A stretch of 56,390 nucleotides of DNA from an uncultured Clostridium sp. Its GTDB lineage: Bacteria > Bacillota > Clostridia > Lachnospirales > Lachnospiraceae. Each line of letters opens with the position of its first letter. Positions within the stretch are counted from its first letter, which is position 1. Shown in pieces: positions 34,297-43,224 of this stretch. The notes beneath the pieces are model-generated. The model did no database searches. It had not been told where the DNA came from and saw only the letters and a list, made by a program, of their open reading frames with translations. Location of the stretch: positions 1 to 56,390 of the forward strand of contig URFM01000019.1 of assembly GCA_900547035.1 (NCBI GenBank), in the 5' to 3' direction. The position numbers were made by a program, and so were the translations under genes.

Positions 34297-37200
34297 ATGC
34301 CGAAGAATCCTGATATTAAAAAAGTTCTGGTATTGGGCTCAGGCCCCATTGTCATTGGCCAGGCGGCGGAGTTTGACTATGCCGGTACCCAGGCCTGCCG
34401 TTCTCTGAAAGAAGAGGGCGTAGAAGTGGTGCTTTTAAACTCCAACCCGGCCACCATTATGACGGATAAAGACATAGCGGACCGGGTATACATTGAGCCT
34501 CTGACAGTGGAGGTAGTGGAGCAGCTGATTTTAAAGGAAAAACCAGACAGTATTCTGCCGACCCTGGGAGGACAGGCCGGACTGAATCTGGCCATGGAGC
34601 TGGAGGACGCCGGATTCCTGGAAAAGCACAAGGTACGCCTCATCGGAACCACCGCCATGACCATCAAGAAGGCAGAGGACCGGGAGATGTTCAAGGAAAC
34701 CATGGAAAAAATAGGAGAGCCCGTAGCCCCCTCGGATATTGTGGAGAGCGTAGAGCAGGGACTGGCGGTGGCGGAGCGCATCGGTTATCCGGTGGTTCTG
34801 CGTCCGGCCTATACACTGGGAGGTTCCGGCGGCGGAATCGCGGAGAATTCAAGCCAGTGCGCTGAGATTCTGGAAAACGGCCTGCGCTTGTCCAGAGTGG
34901 GACAGGTTCTGGTGGAGCGCTGCATTGCCGGATGGAAGGAAATCGAGTATGAGGTGATGCGGGACGGAGCGGGAAATGTAATTACCGTCTGCAACATGGA
35001 AAATATCGATCCCGTAGGAGTTCACACCGGCGACAGCATTGTGGTCGCTCCTTCCCAGACCCTGGGCGACAAGGAGTACCAGATGCTCAGAACCTCCGCT
35101 TTAAATATCATCAGCGAACTGGGAATTACCGGGGGCTGCAACGTACAGTACGCCCTGAATCCAAACAGCTTTGAGTACTGCGTTATCGAGGTAAACCCCA
35201 GAGTGAGCCGTTCCTCCGCCCTGGCCTCCAAGGCCACCGGCTACCCGATCGCCAAGGTGGCGGCCAAGATTGCTCTGGGCTATACCCTGGACGAGATTAA
35301 GAACGCGGTGACGGGCAAAACCTACGCCAGCTTTGAACCCATGCTGGATTACTGTGTGGTGAAGATGCCTCGTCTGCCCTTTGACAAGTTCATCAATGCC
35401 AACCGGACTCTGGGGACTCAGATGAAGGCCACCGGAGAGGTGATGAGCATCTGCACCAACTTTGAAGGAGCTCTGATGAAGGCCATCCGCTCCTTAGAGC
35501 AGCATGTGGACAGCCTCATGTCCTACGATTTCTCCCATCTGGATTACCGGAAGCTCCTGGAAGGGCTTCTGATTGTGGACGATATGAGAATCTGGAGAAT
35601 CGCCGAGGCTCTGCGCCGGGGGATTTCCATTGAGGAGCTTCACGACATTACCAAGATCGACTGCTGGTTTATCGACAAGCTGAAGATTCTGGTGGAGATG
35701 GAGAAAGCATTAAAGGAAGTGGGAGAAGGTAAGGCCCAGCTGACACCGGACCTTTTAAGAGAGGCCAAGCGGCTGGAATTCCCGGATACGGTCATCGGCC
35801 GTCTGACAGGCATGGGAGCGGGGCAGGTGAAGAAACTGCGTTACAACAGCGGAATCCGCGCTGCCTATAAGATGGTGGACACCTGCGCGGCGGAGTTTGC
35901 CGCCGAGACGCCCTACTACTATTCCTGCTTCGGCAGTTACAACGAGGCGGAACAGACCACAGGCCGCAAGAAGGTTCTGGTACTGGGTTCCGGCCCCATC
36001 CGTATCGGACAGGGAATTGAGTTTGACTTCTGCTCCGTTCACAGCACCTGGGCCTTCCGGAGAGAGGGCTATGAGACCATTATCATCAACAACAATCCGG
36101 AAACGGTGAGCACAGACTTCGACATCGCGGACAAGCTGTATTTTGAACCGCTGACGGCGGAAGATGTGGAGAGCATTGTGGATATTGAGAAGCCCGACGG
36201 GGCGGTGGTTCAGTTCGGCGGTCAGACGGCCATTAAGCTGACCGAAGCCCTGATGAAGATGGGCGTTCCGATCTTAGGCACAGCGGCGGAGGATGTGGAC
36301 GCGGCGGAGGACCGGGAACGCTTCGACGCTATTTTAGAGCAGTGCAGGATTCCAAGGCCCGCGGGACATACGGTGTTCACAGCAGAGGAGGCCAAAGCGG
36401 CGGCAAAAACGCTTGGATATCCGGTGCTGGTGCGCCCCTCCTACGTGCTGGGCGGCCAGGGCATGCAGATTGCAATTAACGATGAGGATATCGACGAATT
36501 TATCGGAATCATCAACCAGATTGCTCAGGAGCATCCCATTTTGGTGGACAAGTACATCATGGGCAAGGAAATCGAGGTGGACGCCATCTGCGACGGCGCC
36601 GATATTCTGATTCCCGGCATTATGCAGCACATTGAGCGTACAGGAATTCACTCCGGAGACAGTATTTCCGTCTATCCGGCCCAGGATCTGACAGAGGGAA
36701 ATATCGCCACCATTGTGGACTATACAGAAAAACTGGCCAGAGCCCTCCATGTAAAGGGAATGATCAACATCCAGTTTATCGTGGACGGGGACGATGTGTA
36801 CATCATTGAGGTAAATCCACGTTCCTCCCGGACCGTTCCCTATATCAGTAAGGTGACGGGAATCCCGATTGTGCCTCTGGCAACTCAGATTATTTGCGGC
36901 CACACCATCCGGGAGCTGGGATATACACCGGGACTTCAGCCGGCGGCGGATTACATTGCTATCAAGATGCCGGTATTCTCCTTTGAGAAGATCCGGGGTG
37001 CGGAAATCAGTCTGGGTCCGGAGATGAAGTCCACGGGAGAGTGCCTCGGAATCGCCAAGACCTTTAACGAGGCCCTCTACAAGGCCTTTGAGGGGGCTGG
37101 AGTACGGCTGCCTAAGTATAAAAACATGATTATGACCGTTCGCCACAGCGACCAGGAGGAGGCGGTGGAGGTAGCACGCCGGTTTGAGGCCGTAGGCTAC

Positions 37201-37515
37201 AAGATTTTTGCCACCAAAGGCACTGCCAGAACCTTAAAGGCCCATGGGGTGAAGGCCCTGGAGATTCGCAAGCTGGAGCAGGAGTCCCCCAATATCCTGG
37301 ATTTGGTGCTGGGTCATCAGATTGATCTGATTATCGATATCCCGGCCCAGGGCGCGGAACACGGCAAGGACGGACTGGTCATCCGCAGAAACGCCATCGA
37401 GACCGGCGTCCATGTGCTGACCAGCCTGGATACGGCAAACGCTCTGGCTACCAGCCTGGAGAACCGGGCAGGGGAGCTGACATTGATTGATATCGCGACG
37501 GTGAAAAATGCGTAA
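34297..37515 (+). CDS. carB: Carbamoyl-phosphate synthase large subunit
   Basis: Forms carbamoyl phosphate from bicarbonate, ammonia and two ATP. The 1072-aa length is typical. It contains two homologous ATP-grasp halves: LGSGPIVIGQAAEFDYAG with RPAYTLGGSGGG, and LGSGPIRIGQGIEFDFCS with RPSYVLGGQGM. The C-terminal MGS-like allosteric domain begins around residue 940 (YKIFATKGTARTLKAHG). AGGTG lies before the ATG, four bases after carA. A strong bidirectional terminator follows. Confidence 0.97.
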   Translation: MPKNPDIKKVLVLGSGPIVIGQAAEFDYAGTQACRSLKEEGVEVVLLNSNPATIMTDKDIADRVYIEPLTVEVVEQLILKEKPDSILPTLGGQAGLNLAMELEDAGFLEKHKVRLIGTTAMTIKKAEDREMFKETMEKIGEPVAPSDIVESVEQGLAVAERIGYPVVLRPAYTLGGSGGGIAENSSQCAEILENGLRLSRVGQVLVERCIAGWKEIEYEVMRDGAGNVITVCNMENIDPVGVHTGDSIVVAPSQTLGDKEYQMLRTSALNIISELGITGGCNVQYALNPNSFEYCVIEVNPRVSRSSALASKATGYPIAKVAAKIALGYTLDEIKNAVTGKTYASFEPMLDYCVVKMPRLPFDKFINANRTLGTQMKATGEVMSICTNFEGALMKAIRSLEQHVDSLMSYDFSHLDYRKLLEGLLIVDDMRIWRIAEALRRGISIEELHDITKIDCWFIDKLKILVEMEKALKEVGEGKAQLTPDLLREAKRLEFPDTVIGRLTGMGAGQVKKLRYNSGIRAAYKMVDTCAAEFAAETPYYYSCFGSYNEAEQTTGRKKVLVLGSGPIRIGQGIEFDFCSVHSTWAFRREGYETIIINNNPETVSTDFDIADKLYFEPLTAEDVESIVDIEKPDGAVVQFGGQTAIKLTEALMKMGVPILGTAAEDVDAAEDRERFDAILEQCRIPRPAGHTVFTAEEAKAAAKTLGYPVLVRPSYVLGGQGMQIAINDEDIDEFIGIINQIAQEHPILVDKYIMGKEIEVDAICDGADILIPGIMQHIERTGIHSGDSISVYPAQDLTEGNIATIVDYTEKLARALHVKGMINIQFIVDGDDVYIIEVNPRSSRTVPYISKVTGIPIVPLATQIICGHTIRELGYTPGLQPAADYIAIKMPVFSFEKIRGAEISLGPEMKSTGECLGIAKTFNEALYKAFEGAGVRLPKYKNMIMTVRHSDQEEAVEVARRFEAVGYKIFATKGTARTLKAHGVKALEIRKLEQESPNILDLVLGHQIDLIIDIPAQGAEHGKDGLVIRRNAIETGVHVLTSLDTANALATSLENRAGELTLIDIATVKNA

Positions 37516-37545
37516 GTAAATAGAAGTGAAGCGTAGAAATGGAGC

Positions 37546-37598
37546 AAAAAAGCGCGGCTTCCGGCAGAAAAAATTTGCCGGGAACCGCGCTTTTTTTG
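37546..37598. terminator. Bidirectional terminator between carB and the carbamate kinase gene
   Basis: AAAAAAGCGCGG and CCGCGCTTTTTTT are the outer arms, and TTCCGGCA with TTGCCGGGAA extend the stem inward. It has T runs on both strands, so it can end both carAB (plus) and the carbamate kinase message (minus). Confidence 0.9.
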
Positions 37599-37659
37599 CG
37601 CGATTGCATTCTGTGGGACGCCATAAAGATTCCCTTGAATTGAAATTTTATGGGCTGAT

Positions 37660-38589
37660 TCAGCAGATCGTCGTTCCGGCCAGTCCTTTCAAGCTGTCCT
37701 TTGCCTTCTCCAGAGAGGTAATCACCGCGCTGCGGCCTTTTCCGTTTTCGATAAAATCCACGGAAGCGGATACCTTGGGGAGCATGGAGGCGAACTCAAA
37801 CTGTCCCTGAGCCATGTAGTCTTTTGCCTCGTCCACAGTCATGTGCAGGATAGGCTTCTCCTGGGGGGTGCCGAAATTTAAGGTAACATTGTCCACGCTG
37901 GTAAGGATCATCAGAACATCGGCGTCCACTTCCTTTGCCAGAAGGCCGCTGGCCAGATCTTTCTCAATAATGGCGCTGGCGCCACGCAGGTTCCAGCCCT
38001 GCTCCATCACCGGGATGCCGCCTCCTCCGCAGGCAATGACAATCTGATCCGCATCCAGAAGCGCCTTGATGGCGTCGATTTCCACAATGGCTACGGGATT
38101 AGGGGCCGCTACGATTCGCCGGTATCCGCCTTCCACCTCTGTTACGTGATTTCCTTTCTGCTCCTCCTCGTCGGCTTCTTCCCTGGTCATTACACGGCCG
38201 ATGACTTTTACCGGGGTATAGAAGGCTTCATCGTATGGGTCTACGGTTACCTGGGTCAGAACCGTGGAAACCGGCTTATAGATGCCACGGCGCAGAAGCT
38301 CAGAGCGGATACCGTTCTGCAGATCGTATCCAATATAGCCCTGACTCATGGCAGAGCAGACGGACATGGGAGCTTTGCTGTAGCCATCATGCTGTTTTCC
38401 AAACTCATTCATAGCGGTGTGAATCATGCCCACCTGAGGCGCATTGCTGTGGACGATGGCCACCTGCCAGCCCTCCTGAATGAAGTCCCCAATTACCTTG
38501 GCGGTATTAGCAACCGCGGCCTTCTGCTCCGGCAGGTTGGTGCCCAGGTCCTTGTGGCCGATTGCGATTACAATGCGTTTTTTTGCCAT
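37660..38589 (-). CDS. arcC: Carbamate-kinase family protein
   Basis: Carbamate kinase transfers phosphate between carbamoyl phosphate and ADP. The 309-aa protein has the amino acid kinase fold: HSNAPQVGMI, the conserved PYDEAFYTPVKVIG, IVACGGGGIPVM-like segment, VDADVLMILTSVDNV and FASMLPKV. The first phosphate loop reads IAIGHKDLG, where typical members have an LGGNAL-type sequence. The start at 38589 has GAGG upstream; the frame is open further 5' without RBS. It is convergent with carAB, suggesting a link to carbamoyl phosphate use, but no arginine deiminase genes are nearby. Confidence 0.85.
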   Translation of the reverse strand: MAKKRIVIAIGHKDLGTNLPEQKAAVANTAKVIGDFIQEGWQVAIVHSNAPQVGMIHTAMNEFGKQHDGYSKAPMSVCSAMSQGYIGYDLQNGIRSELLRRGIYKPVSTVLTQVTVDPYDEAFYTPVKVIGRVMTREEADEEEQKGNHVTEVEGGYRRIVAAPNPVAIVEIDAIKALLDADQIVIACGGGGIPVMEQGWNLRGASAIIEKDLASGLLAKEVDADVLMILTSVDNVTLNFGTPQEKPILHMTVDEAKDYMAQGQFEFASMLPKVSASVDFIENGKGRSAVITSLEKAKDSLKGLAGTTIC

Positions 38590-38782
38590 ATTTTTTACCT
38601 CGCTTGTGTTTAAGAGAATTGGGCCGGGGCAGCGGCTGCTTCCCCAGACAGTTACGTTTATTATAGAGGATACTGCATGAAAATGCAAGAACCGGCGGAT
38701 ATCTCAGAAAAATCTGTAGTAAAATAAAAGGGAATGTGGTATGATGAGCCTGAACAGAATTTAGATCTTAGGAGGAAACATT

Positions 38783-39802
38783 GTGAAGCTGTTATCGGTT
38801 GCAATTCCCTGTTATAATTCGGAAAACTATATGCGGCACTGTATTGAATCACTGCTGGTTGGGGGAGAAGAGGTAGAGATTATTATTGTGGATGATGGCT
38901 CCACAAAGGACCGGACTCCGGAGATTGCCGACGAGTACGCCCGGAAATATCCCACGATCTGCAAGGCTGTCCACCAGGAAAACGGCGGACATGGCGAGGC
39001 GGTAAACACCGGATTGAAGAATTCCACGGGCATCTTTTTCAAGGTGGTGGACAGCGATGACTGGGTTAACGAGGAGGCCTACAAAAAGGTTCTGGAAACC
39101 CTGAGGCGTTTCGTATACCGGGGCGAAAATGTGGACATGCTGGTAACCAATTTCGTCTATGAAAAGCAGGGGGCTAAACGCAAGAAGGTGATGAGCTATC
39201 ACACCGCCTTCCCCAAGGATCAAATCTTTGGGTGGAAGGATGTGAAATTCTTCATGAAGGGACAGTATATTCTGATGCATTCGGTAATTTACCGTTTGGA
39301 GATGCTGATTTCCTGTGGACTGGAGCTGCCGAAGCACACCTTTTATGTGGATAACATTTTCGTGTATCAGCCGCTGCCCCACGTCAAGCGGATGTATTAT
39401 CTGGATGTGAATTTCTACCGCTATTTCATTGGAAGAGAAGACCAGTCGGTCAACGAGCAGGTGATGATTGGGCGCATTGACCAGCAGCTTTTAGTGACAA
39501 AACTGATGCTGGGATACTATGATGTGATGAAGATCGGAAATCGGAAGCTGCGCCATTATATGATCCAGTATCTGGAAATTATGATGACCATTTCTTCCGT
39601 ACTGGCTATTAAATCAGGAACCTCGGAGAATTTGGAGAAAAAAAAGGAATTATGGCAGTATCTGAAAAAGCAGAACTTTCCTTTGTATCTGAAGCTTCGT
39701 ACCGGATTCTTAGGCCAGGGCTGCAATCTGCCGGGTAAAGGAGGACGCAAGCTCCTGATTGCGGGTTATAAGATTACTCAGAAGTTTTATGGATTTAATT
39801 AG
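38783..39802 (+). CDS. Glycosyltransferase family 2 protein
   Basis: 339 aa, a GT-A fold transferase that moves a sugar from a nucleotide sugar. Marks are LSVAIPCYNSENYMRHCIESLL at the start, VEIIIVDDGS, NGGHGEAVNTGLKNS and the metal-binding VDSDDWV. No membrane helix is evident, so it works at the cytoplasmic face. The GTG start at 38783 has AGGAGG upstream. It stands alone, convergent with a PAP2 phosphatase gene. The acceptor is unknown. Confidence 0.88.
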   Translation: MKLLSVAIPCYNSENYMRHCIESLLVGGEEVEIIIVDDGSTKDRTPEIADEYARKYPTICKAVHQENGGHGEAVNTGLKNSTGIFFKVVDSDDWVNEEAYKKVLETLRRFVYRGENVDMLVTNFVYEKQGAKRKKVMSYHTAFPKDQIFGWKDVKFFMKGQYILMHSVIYRLEMLISCGLELPKHTFYVDNIFVYQPLPHVKRMYYLDVNFYRYFIGREDQSVNEQVMIGRIDQQLLVTKLMLGYYDVMKIGNRKLRHYMIQYLEIMMTISSVLAIKSGTSENLEKKKELWQYLKKQNFPLYLKLRTGFLGQGCNLPGKGGRKLLIAGYKITQKFYGFN

Positions 39803-39810
39803 AAAAGTTC

Positions 39811-39859
39811 ACAATAAAACAGACCGCATCTTCCAACGACATGGAAGGGAGCGGTCTGT
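39811..39859 (-). terminator. Terminator of the PAP2 gene
   Basis: ACAGACCGC (39819-39827) and GCGGTCTGT (39851-39859) form the outer stem; CTTCCA and TGGAAG pair inside. On the minus strand it is followed by TTTTATTGT. On the plus strand no T run follows. Confidence 0.75.
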
Positions 39860-39862
39860 AGC

Positions 39863-40540
39863 TTATCCCATAACTTTTTCTGTAACTTCCTTGTTGGCCG
39901 TAGCAGGACCATAACCGTAAACAATCCAGTAAACCACATAGGCCATTGCCAGGGATCCTACGCCGTCGATCACGGAGTGCTGCTTTAAGAATACGGTGGC
40001 CAGACAGATGGAAGTCATCAAAATTCCGGACCCAACACGAATCAGACGATGTTTGCGCAGCAGCTCACTTTTCATTATGGCAATGTGAACGCCAATGGAA
40101 TTGTACACATGGATACTGGGAAAAACATTGGTACAGGTATCTGTACGGTACAGGGCGGATACAATGGCAGAACAGATATTTTTATTCGGATCCACCAAAG
40201 GCCTGAAATCCGTTCCATTGCGGAAGAAGGTGCAGATAATCAAACTTACCGTCATTCCGGAGAAAAGGAACGTACATAAGCGGTAGTAATCTTCTTTACT
40301 TTTAAATAGAAAGAAAACGATGGCGCCTCCTACATATAAAAACCACATTAAATAGGGAATTACAAAATATTCGCAAAAAGGAATATAATCATCCAGTGCA
40401 ACATGCATAATGTGGTATCCGGTCTTGACTGTCCGTTCCAGATAGCAGAACCAGGGCAGATAAAGGAAACCATAGGAGAGCAACCACATGTGCCGATACT
40501 TTTTAAAAAAAGCAATGATACGATGAATCATAACCTTCAC
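39863..40540 (-). CDS. PAP2-superfamily membrane phosphatase
   Basis: 225 aa with about six membrane helices. It shows the later PAP2 motifs: VFPSIHVYNSIGVHIA (motif with the catalytic His) and KQHSVIDGVGS (third motif with the nucleophilic His). Relatives dephosphorylate phosphatidic acid or undecaprenyl pyrophosphate. The RBS is weak and the start could be the GTG at 40540 or the ATG at 40531. It may assist the convergent glycosyltransferase in envelope lipid metabolism, which is speculation. Confidence 0.82.
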   Translation of the reverse strand: MKVMIHRIIAFFKKYRHMWLLSYGFLYLPWFCYLERTVKTGYHIMHVALDDYIPFCEYFVIPYLMWFLYVGGAIVFFLFKSKEDYYRLCTFLFSGMTVSLIICTFFRNGTDFRPLVDPNKNICSAIVSALYRTDTCTNVFPSIHVYNSIGVHIAIMKSELLRKHRLIRVGSGILMTSICLATVFLKQHSVIDGVGSLAMAYVVYWIVYGYGPATANKEVTEKVMG

Positions 40541-40721
40541 TTTCTTTCAAATTAAAGGAAAAACATAACAATTCGTTCGCTTTTTTCGGATTATAGCACA
40601 GTTGAAATGGAAAAACAAGGGCGCTTAGAAAAACTTAATAATTCTGAAGAAAGAATTTAAAATAAGGAAAAATCGGCTATCCGGATACAAAAAAGAAGCA
40701 GAATGGAGAGGAGCGGCAGAC

Positions 40722-41624
40722 ATGATCTATACGGTTACTTTAAACCCATCCTTGGATTATGTGGTGGGTGTGGAGCATTTTGAGATTGGAAAAGTAAACC
40801 GAACCAGCAGGGAGGAGATTTTTTACGGAGGCAAGGGGCTGAACGTGTCTGCGATTTTGGCACGGCTGAATATTGAAAGCTGCGCCCTGGGCTTTGTCGC
40901 AGGCTTTACCGGGAAGGAAATTTTAAGAGGAGTTGGCAGTCTGGGATTTCGGTCGAATCTGCTTTGGGTTAATAAAGGCAGATCCAGAATCAATATTAAG
41001 CTGAAATCTGATCAGGAAACGGAAATTAACGGATGCGGTCCGGAAATTGAAAGGGAGGACCTGGAGAGGCTTTTTACACAGCTTGAAGAAATGAAAAACG
41101 GCGATGTGCTGGTGCTTTCAGGAAGTATTCCTCCATCAGTGAACCGGACCATTTATGAACAGATTTTACAGAGAATTTCTGAGAAACAAGTGCTTTCAGT
41201 AGTGGACGGAGAAGGGGAGCTGCTGTTGAATACGCTTCCTTTTCGGCCTTTTCTGATTAAACCGAATCTGCAGGAACTGGAAGATCTGTTTGGGGAGCCA
41301 TTAAGAGAAGCGGAAAAAATTAAAGCCTGCGCAGCCAAACTCCAGAAAATGGGAGCGAGAAATGTACTGGTTTCTATGGCTGAGAATGGCGCTCTTCTGC
41401 TGGAAGAAAATGGAATGTATATCAGGCAGAAAGCTGCACGGGGCCAGGTGAAAAATTCCGTAGGAGCAGGAGACTCCATGGTTGCCGGCTTTTTAGCCGG
41501 ATATTTGAAAAAAGGGGATTATCAATATGCTCTGAAACTGGGAACTGCCTGCGGGGGAGCTACCGCTTTTTCCGATGGACTGGGGACAGAGGAGAAGATT
41601 TGGAAGCTGATGGGAGAATTGTAA
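40722..41624 (+). CDS. 1-phosphofructokinase / tagatose-6-phosphate kinase (PfkB family)
   Basis: 300-aa sugar-phosphate kinase. It has TVTLNPSLDYVV at the start, the GGKGLNVSAILARL motif, SGSIPPSV, IKPNLQELEDLFG, and the catalytic VGAGDSMVAGFLAGY near the C-terminus. Overall pattern is that of FruK/LacC, phosphorylating fructose-1-phosphate or a related hexose phosphate. GAGAGGAG precedes the ATG. No PTS component or DeoR regulator is adjacent, so the substrate is unsettled. Confidence 0.88.
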   Translation: MIYTVTLNPSLDYVVGVEHFEIGKVNRTSREEIFYGGKGLNVSAILARLNIESCALGFVAGFTGKEILRGVGSLGFRSNLLWVNKGRSRINIKLKSDQETEINGCGPEIEREDLERLFTQLEEMKNGDVLVLSGSIPPSVNRTIYEQILQRISEKQVLSVVDGEGELLLNTLPFRPFLIKPNLQELEDLFGEPLREAEKIKACAAKLQKMGARNVLVSMAENGALLLEENGMYIRQKAARGQVKNSVGAGDSMVAGFLAGYLKKGDYQYALKLGTACGGATAFSDGLGTEEKIWKLMGEL

Positions 41625-41641
41625 AAAAATCAAAAAAACTA

Positions 41642-41670
41642 TTGACAATTGGTACAATTTGAATTATACT
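41642..41670 (+). promoter_or_regulatory. Promoter of the tRNA-Val/tRNA-Met pair
   Basis: TTGACA (41642-41647), 17-base spacer, TATACT (41665-41670). It lies 43 bases before tRNA-Val. Confidence 0.85.
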
Positions 41671-41713
41671 ATCCAAGCAGTCGCGATTGAGACAAGCGCG
41701 AGGCACTGGATAC

Positions 41714-41786
41714 GGGGTCTTAGCTCAGCTGGGAGAGCATCTGCCTTACAAGCAGAGGGTCACAGGTTCGAGCCCTGTAGGCCCCA
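41714..41786 (+). tRNA. tRNA-Val (UAC anticodon)
   Basis: Cloverleaf of 73 nt. The acceptor arm is GGGGTCT/AGGCCCC with one G-T wobble, the D arm GCTC/GAGC, the anticodon stem TCTGC/GCAGA with loop CTTACAA (anticodon TAC), and the T arm ACAGG/CCTGT. The CCA end is not encoded. Confidence 0.96.
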
Positions 41787-41803
41787 TAGATTTAAGTGAA
41801 TAT

Positions 41804-41877
41804 GGCGGAATAGCTCAGTTGGCTAGAGCACACGGTTCATACCCGTGGTGTCGAGAGTTCAAATCTCCCTTCCGCTA
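41804..41877 (+). tRNA. tRNA-Met (CAU anticodon), elongator type
   Basis: Cloverleaf of 74 nt. The acceptor arm is GGCGGAA/TTCCGCT, D arm GCTC/GAGC, anticodon stem CACGG/CCGTG with loop TTCATAC. The T stem GAGAG/CTCCC has one A-C mismatch. The sequence around the anticodon resembles elongator rather than initiator Met. CCA is not encoded. Confidence 0.92.
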
Positions 41878-41887
41878 CGTCTAAAGA

Positions 41888-41927
41888 ACCTCGAAATGCT
41901 TTAATGAAAAAGCATTTCGGGGTTTTT
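41888..41927 (+). terminator. Terminator of the tRNA pair
   Basis: CCTCGAAATGCTT pairs with AAGCATTTCGGGG (one mismatch or wobble near the base), followed by TTTTT. It begins 11 bases after tRNA-Met. Confidence 0.88.
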
Positions 41928-42067
41928 GCGTTGAGAAAATATTATTTCCTAATGTAACTTTTTGGGATGAAATATGAAATTTAAGAAAATAGAAATTGTT
42001 TCTTACGCCAAATTCACTTATAATAAAGACAACAAAAAAAGAATTGTTCAAAAGGAGGAGTGGGAAT

Positions 42068-43057
42068 ATGAAGAAATTTCTGAAAATTTTTGGCGCTGCA
42101 GCGGTTATGACTGCGGCAATGTCCATGACCGCTTTGGCGGGACAGTGGAGGCAGGATTCGGCCGGATGGTGGTGGCAGGAGGACGATGGTTCTTATGCCA
42201 GAAATACCTGGCAGTGGCTGGATGGAAATCAGGATGGAGTCTACGAAAGCTACTATTTTGACGACAGCGGTTACCTGGCGGTAAATACTGTAGTAGACGG
42301 TTATCAGGTAAATGGGGATGGCTGCTGGGTGGACAGCGGCCGCGTGATGACCCGTCAGACCGGTCAGGCGGCCAGAAACCTGCTGGAAAAAGTGTTGAAT
42401 GATAATGTAAACCAGAGCGATATGGATGCCGGTCTGACGATGAATATGGAGATGGCCATGGAAGGCCTGACGATGAATATCGGCATGGCGGGTGACATGA
42501 AGGTTAAAAACGCTACCAGTGAGGATATGCAGTATCTGATGAATTTGAATCTGAATCTTTTGGGCCAGCAGATGAATATGACTTCCTTCTACGCGGACGG
42601 CTACACCTATATGGATGTGGCTGGTCAGAAAATGAAGGTTCCCACAGACTACGCGTCCGCTTTGGAAACATCCCAGACCGCTCAAATGATGTATGCGGAT
42701 AATATGTCATATATGCAGGATGTTACCGCGGCAGACAATGTGGGAGGCACCAGAACCATTTATTACACAATGGATGGAACGCAGCTGAATGATCTGGTCT
42801 TGCAGATTCTGGCAAGTACTGATGCGGCCGCTCCCTCCACAATGAATATGTCTCTGGGGACCTGCAAAGGTGAATTGACCCAGGATGGTTCCGGAAATGT
42901 GATTCAGCAAAGGATGTTGATGGATATGTCCATGACGGCAGAGGGCACTCCCGTAAATTATGAGATCTTTATGGAACTGAACATGAATAATCCAGGTCAG
43001 CCCGTAGATTTTGCGCTTCCCTCTATGGAAGGGTATGAGGAGGTTCCCCTGCAGTAA
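42068..43057 (+). CDS. Secreted protein with Trp-rich cell-wall-binding repeats
   Basis: 329 aa with a signal peptide cleaved after about residue 25 (MTALA/GQW). The next ~65 residues carry choline-binding-like repeats (DSAGWWWQEDDGSYARNTWQWLDGN, SYYFDDSGYLAVNTVVDGYQVN) that tether proteins to the wall in Lachnospiraceae. The remaining ~230 residues are Met/Asn/Asp-rich (LTMNMEMAMEGLTMNIGMAGDM) and resemble DUF6612-like lipoprotein domains; no enzyme is recognised. AAGGAGGAG lies before the ATG at 42068. A terminator follows. Confidence 0.8.
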   Translation: MKKFLKIFGAAAVMTAAMSMTALAGQWRQDSAGWWWQEDDGSYARNTWQWLDGNQDGVYESYYFDDSGYLAVNTVVDGYQVNGDGCWVDSGRVMTRQTGQAARNLLEKVLNDNVNQSDMDAGLTMNMEMAMEGLTMNIGMAGDMKVKNATSEDMQYLMNLNLNLLGQQMNMTSFYADGYTYMDVAGQKMKVPTDYASALETSQTAQMMYADNMSYMQDVTAADNVGGTRTIYYTMDGTQLNDLVLQILASTDAAAPSTMNMSLGTCKGELTQDGSGNVIQQRMLMDMSMTAEGTPVNYEIFMELNMNNPGQPVDFALPSMEGYEEVPLQ

Positions 43058-43080
43058 GCGGGAATTGAACAAGTGTTTAG

Positions 43081-43114
43081 GCCCCAGGCGCTAATTTTGG
43101 TGTCTGGGGCTTTT
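43081..43114 (+). terminator. Terminator of the secreted wall-binding protein gene
   Basis: GCCCCAG (43081-43087) pairs with CTGGGGC (43104-43110), extended inward by a few bases, followed by TTTT. Confidence 0.75.
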
Positions 43115-43185
43115 CTACGCCTATCTTTCAAAAAATTCTCACTGGACACTTTATAGAAATTTTCTTAGTCATTTTCCCTATTGTA

Positions 43186-43194
43186 TGATATACT
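43186..43194 (+). promoter_or_regulatory. Extended -10 promoter of the lipid kinase gene
   Basis: TGATATACT, with TATACT at 43189-43194. A weak -35, TAGTCA, lies at 43166-43171, giving a 17-base spacer. Initiation would be about 23 bases before the ATG. Confidence 0.55.
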
Positions 43195-43224
43195 AAATGT
43201 TAGAATCGTACACAGGAGGGTTTC

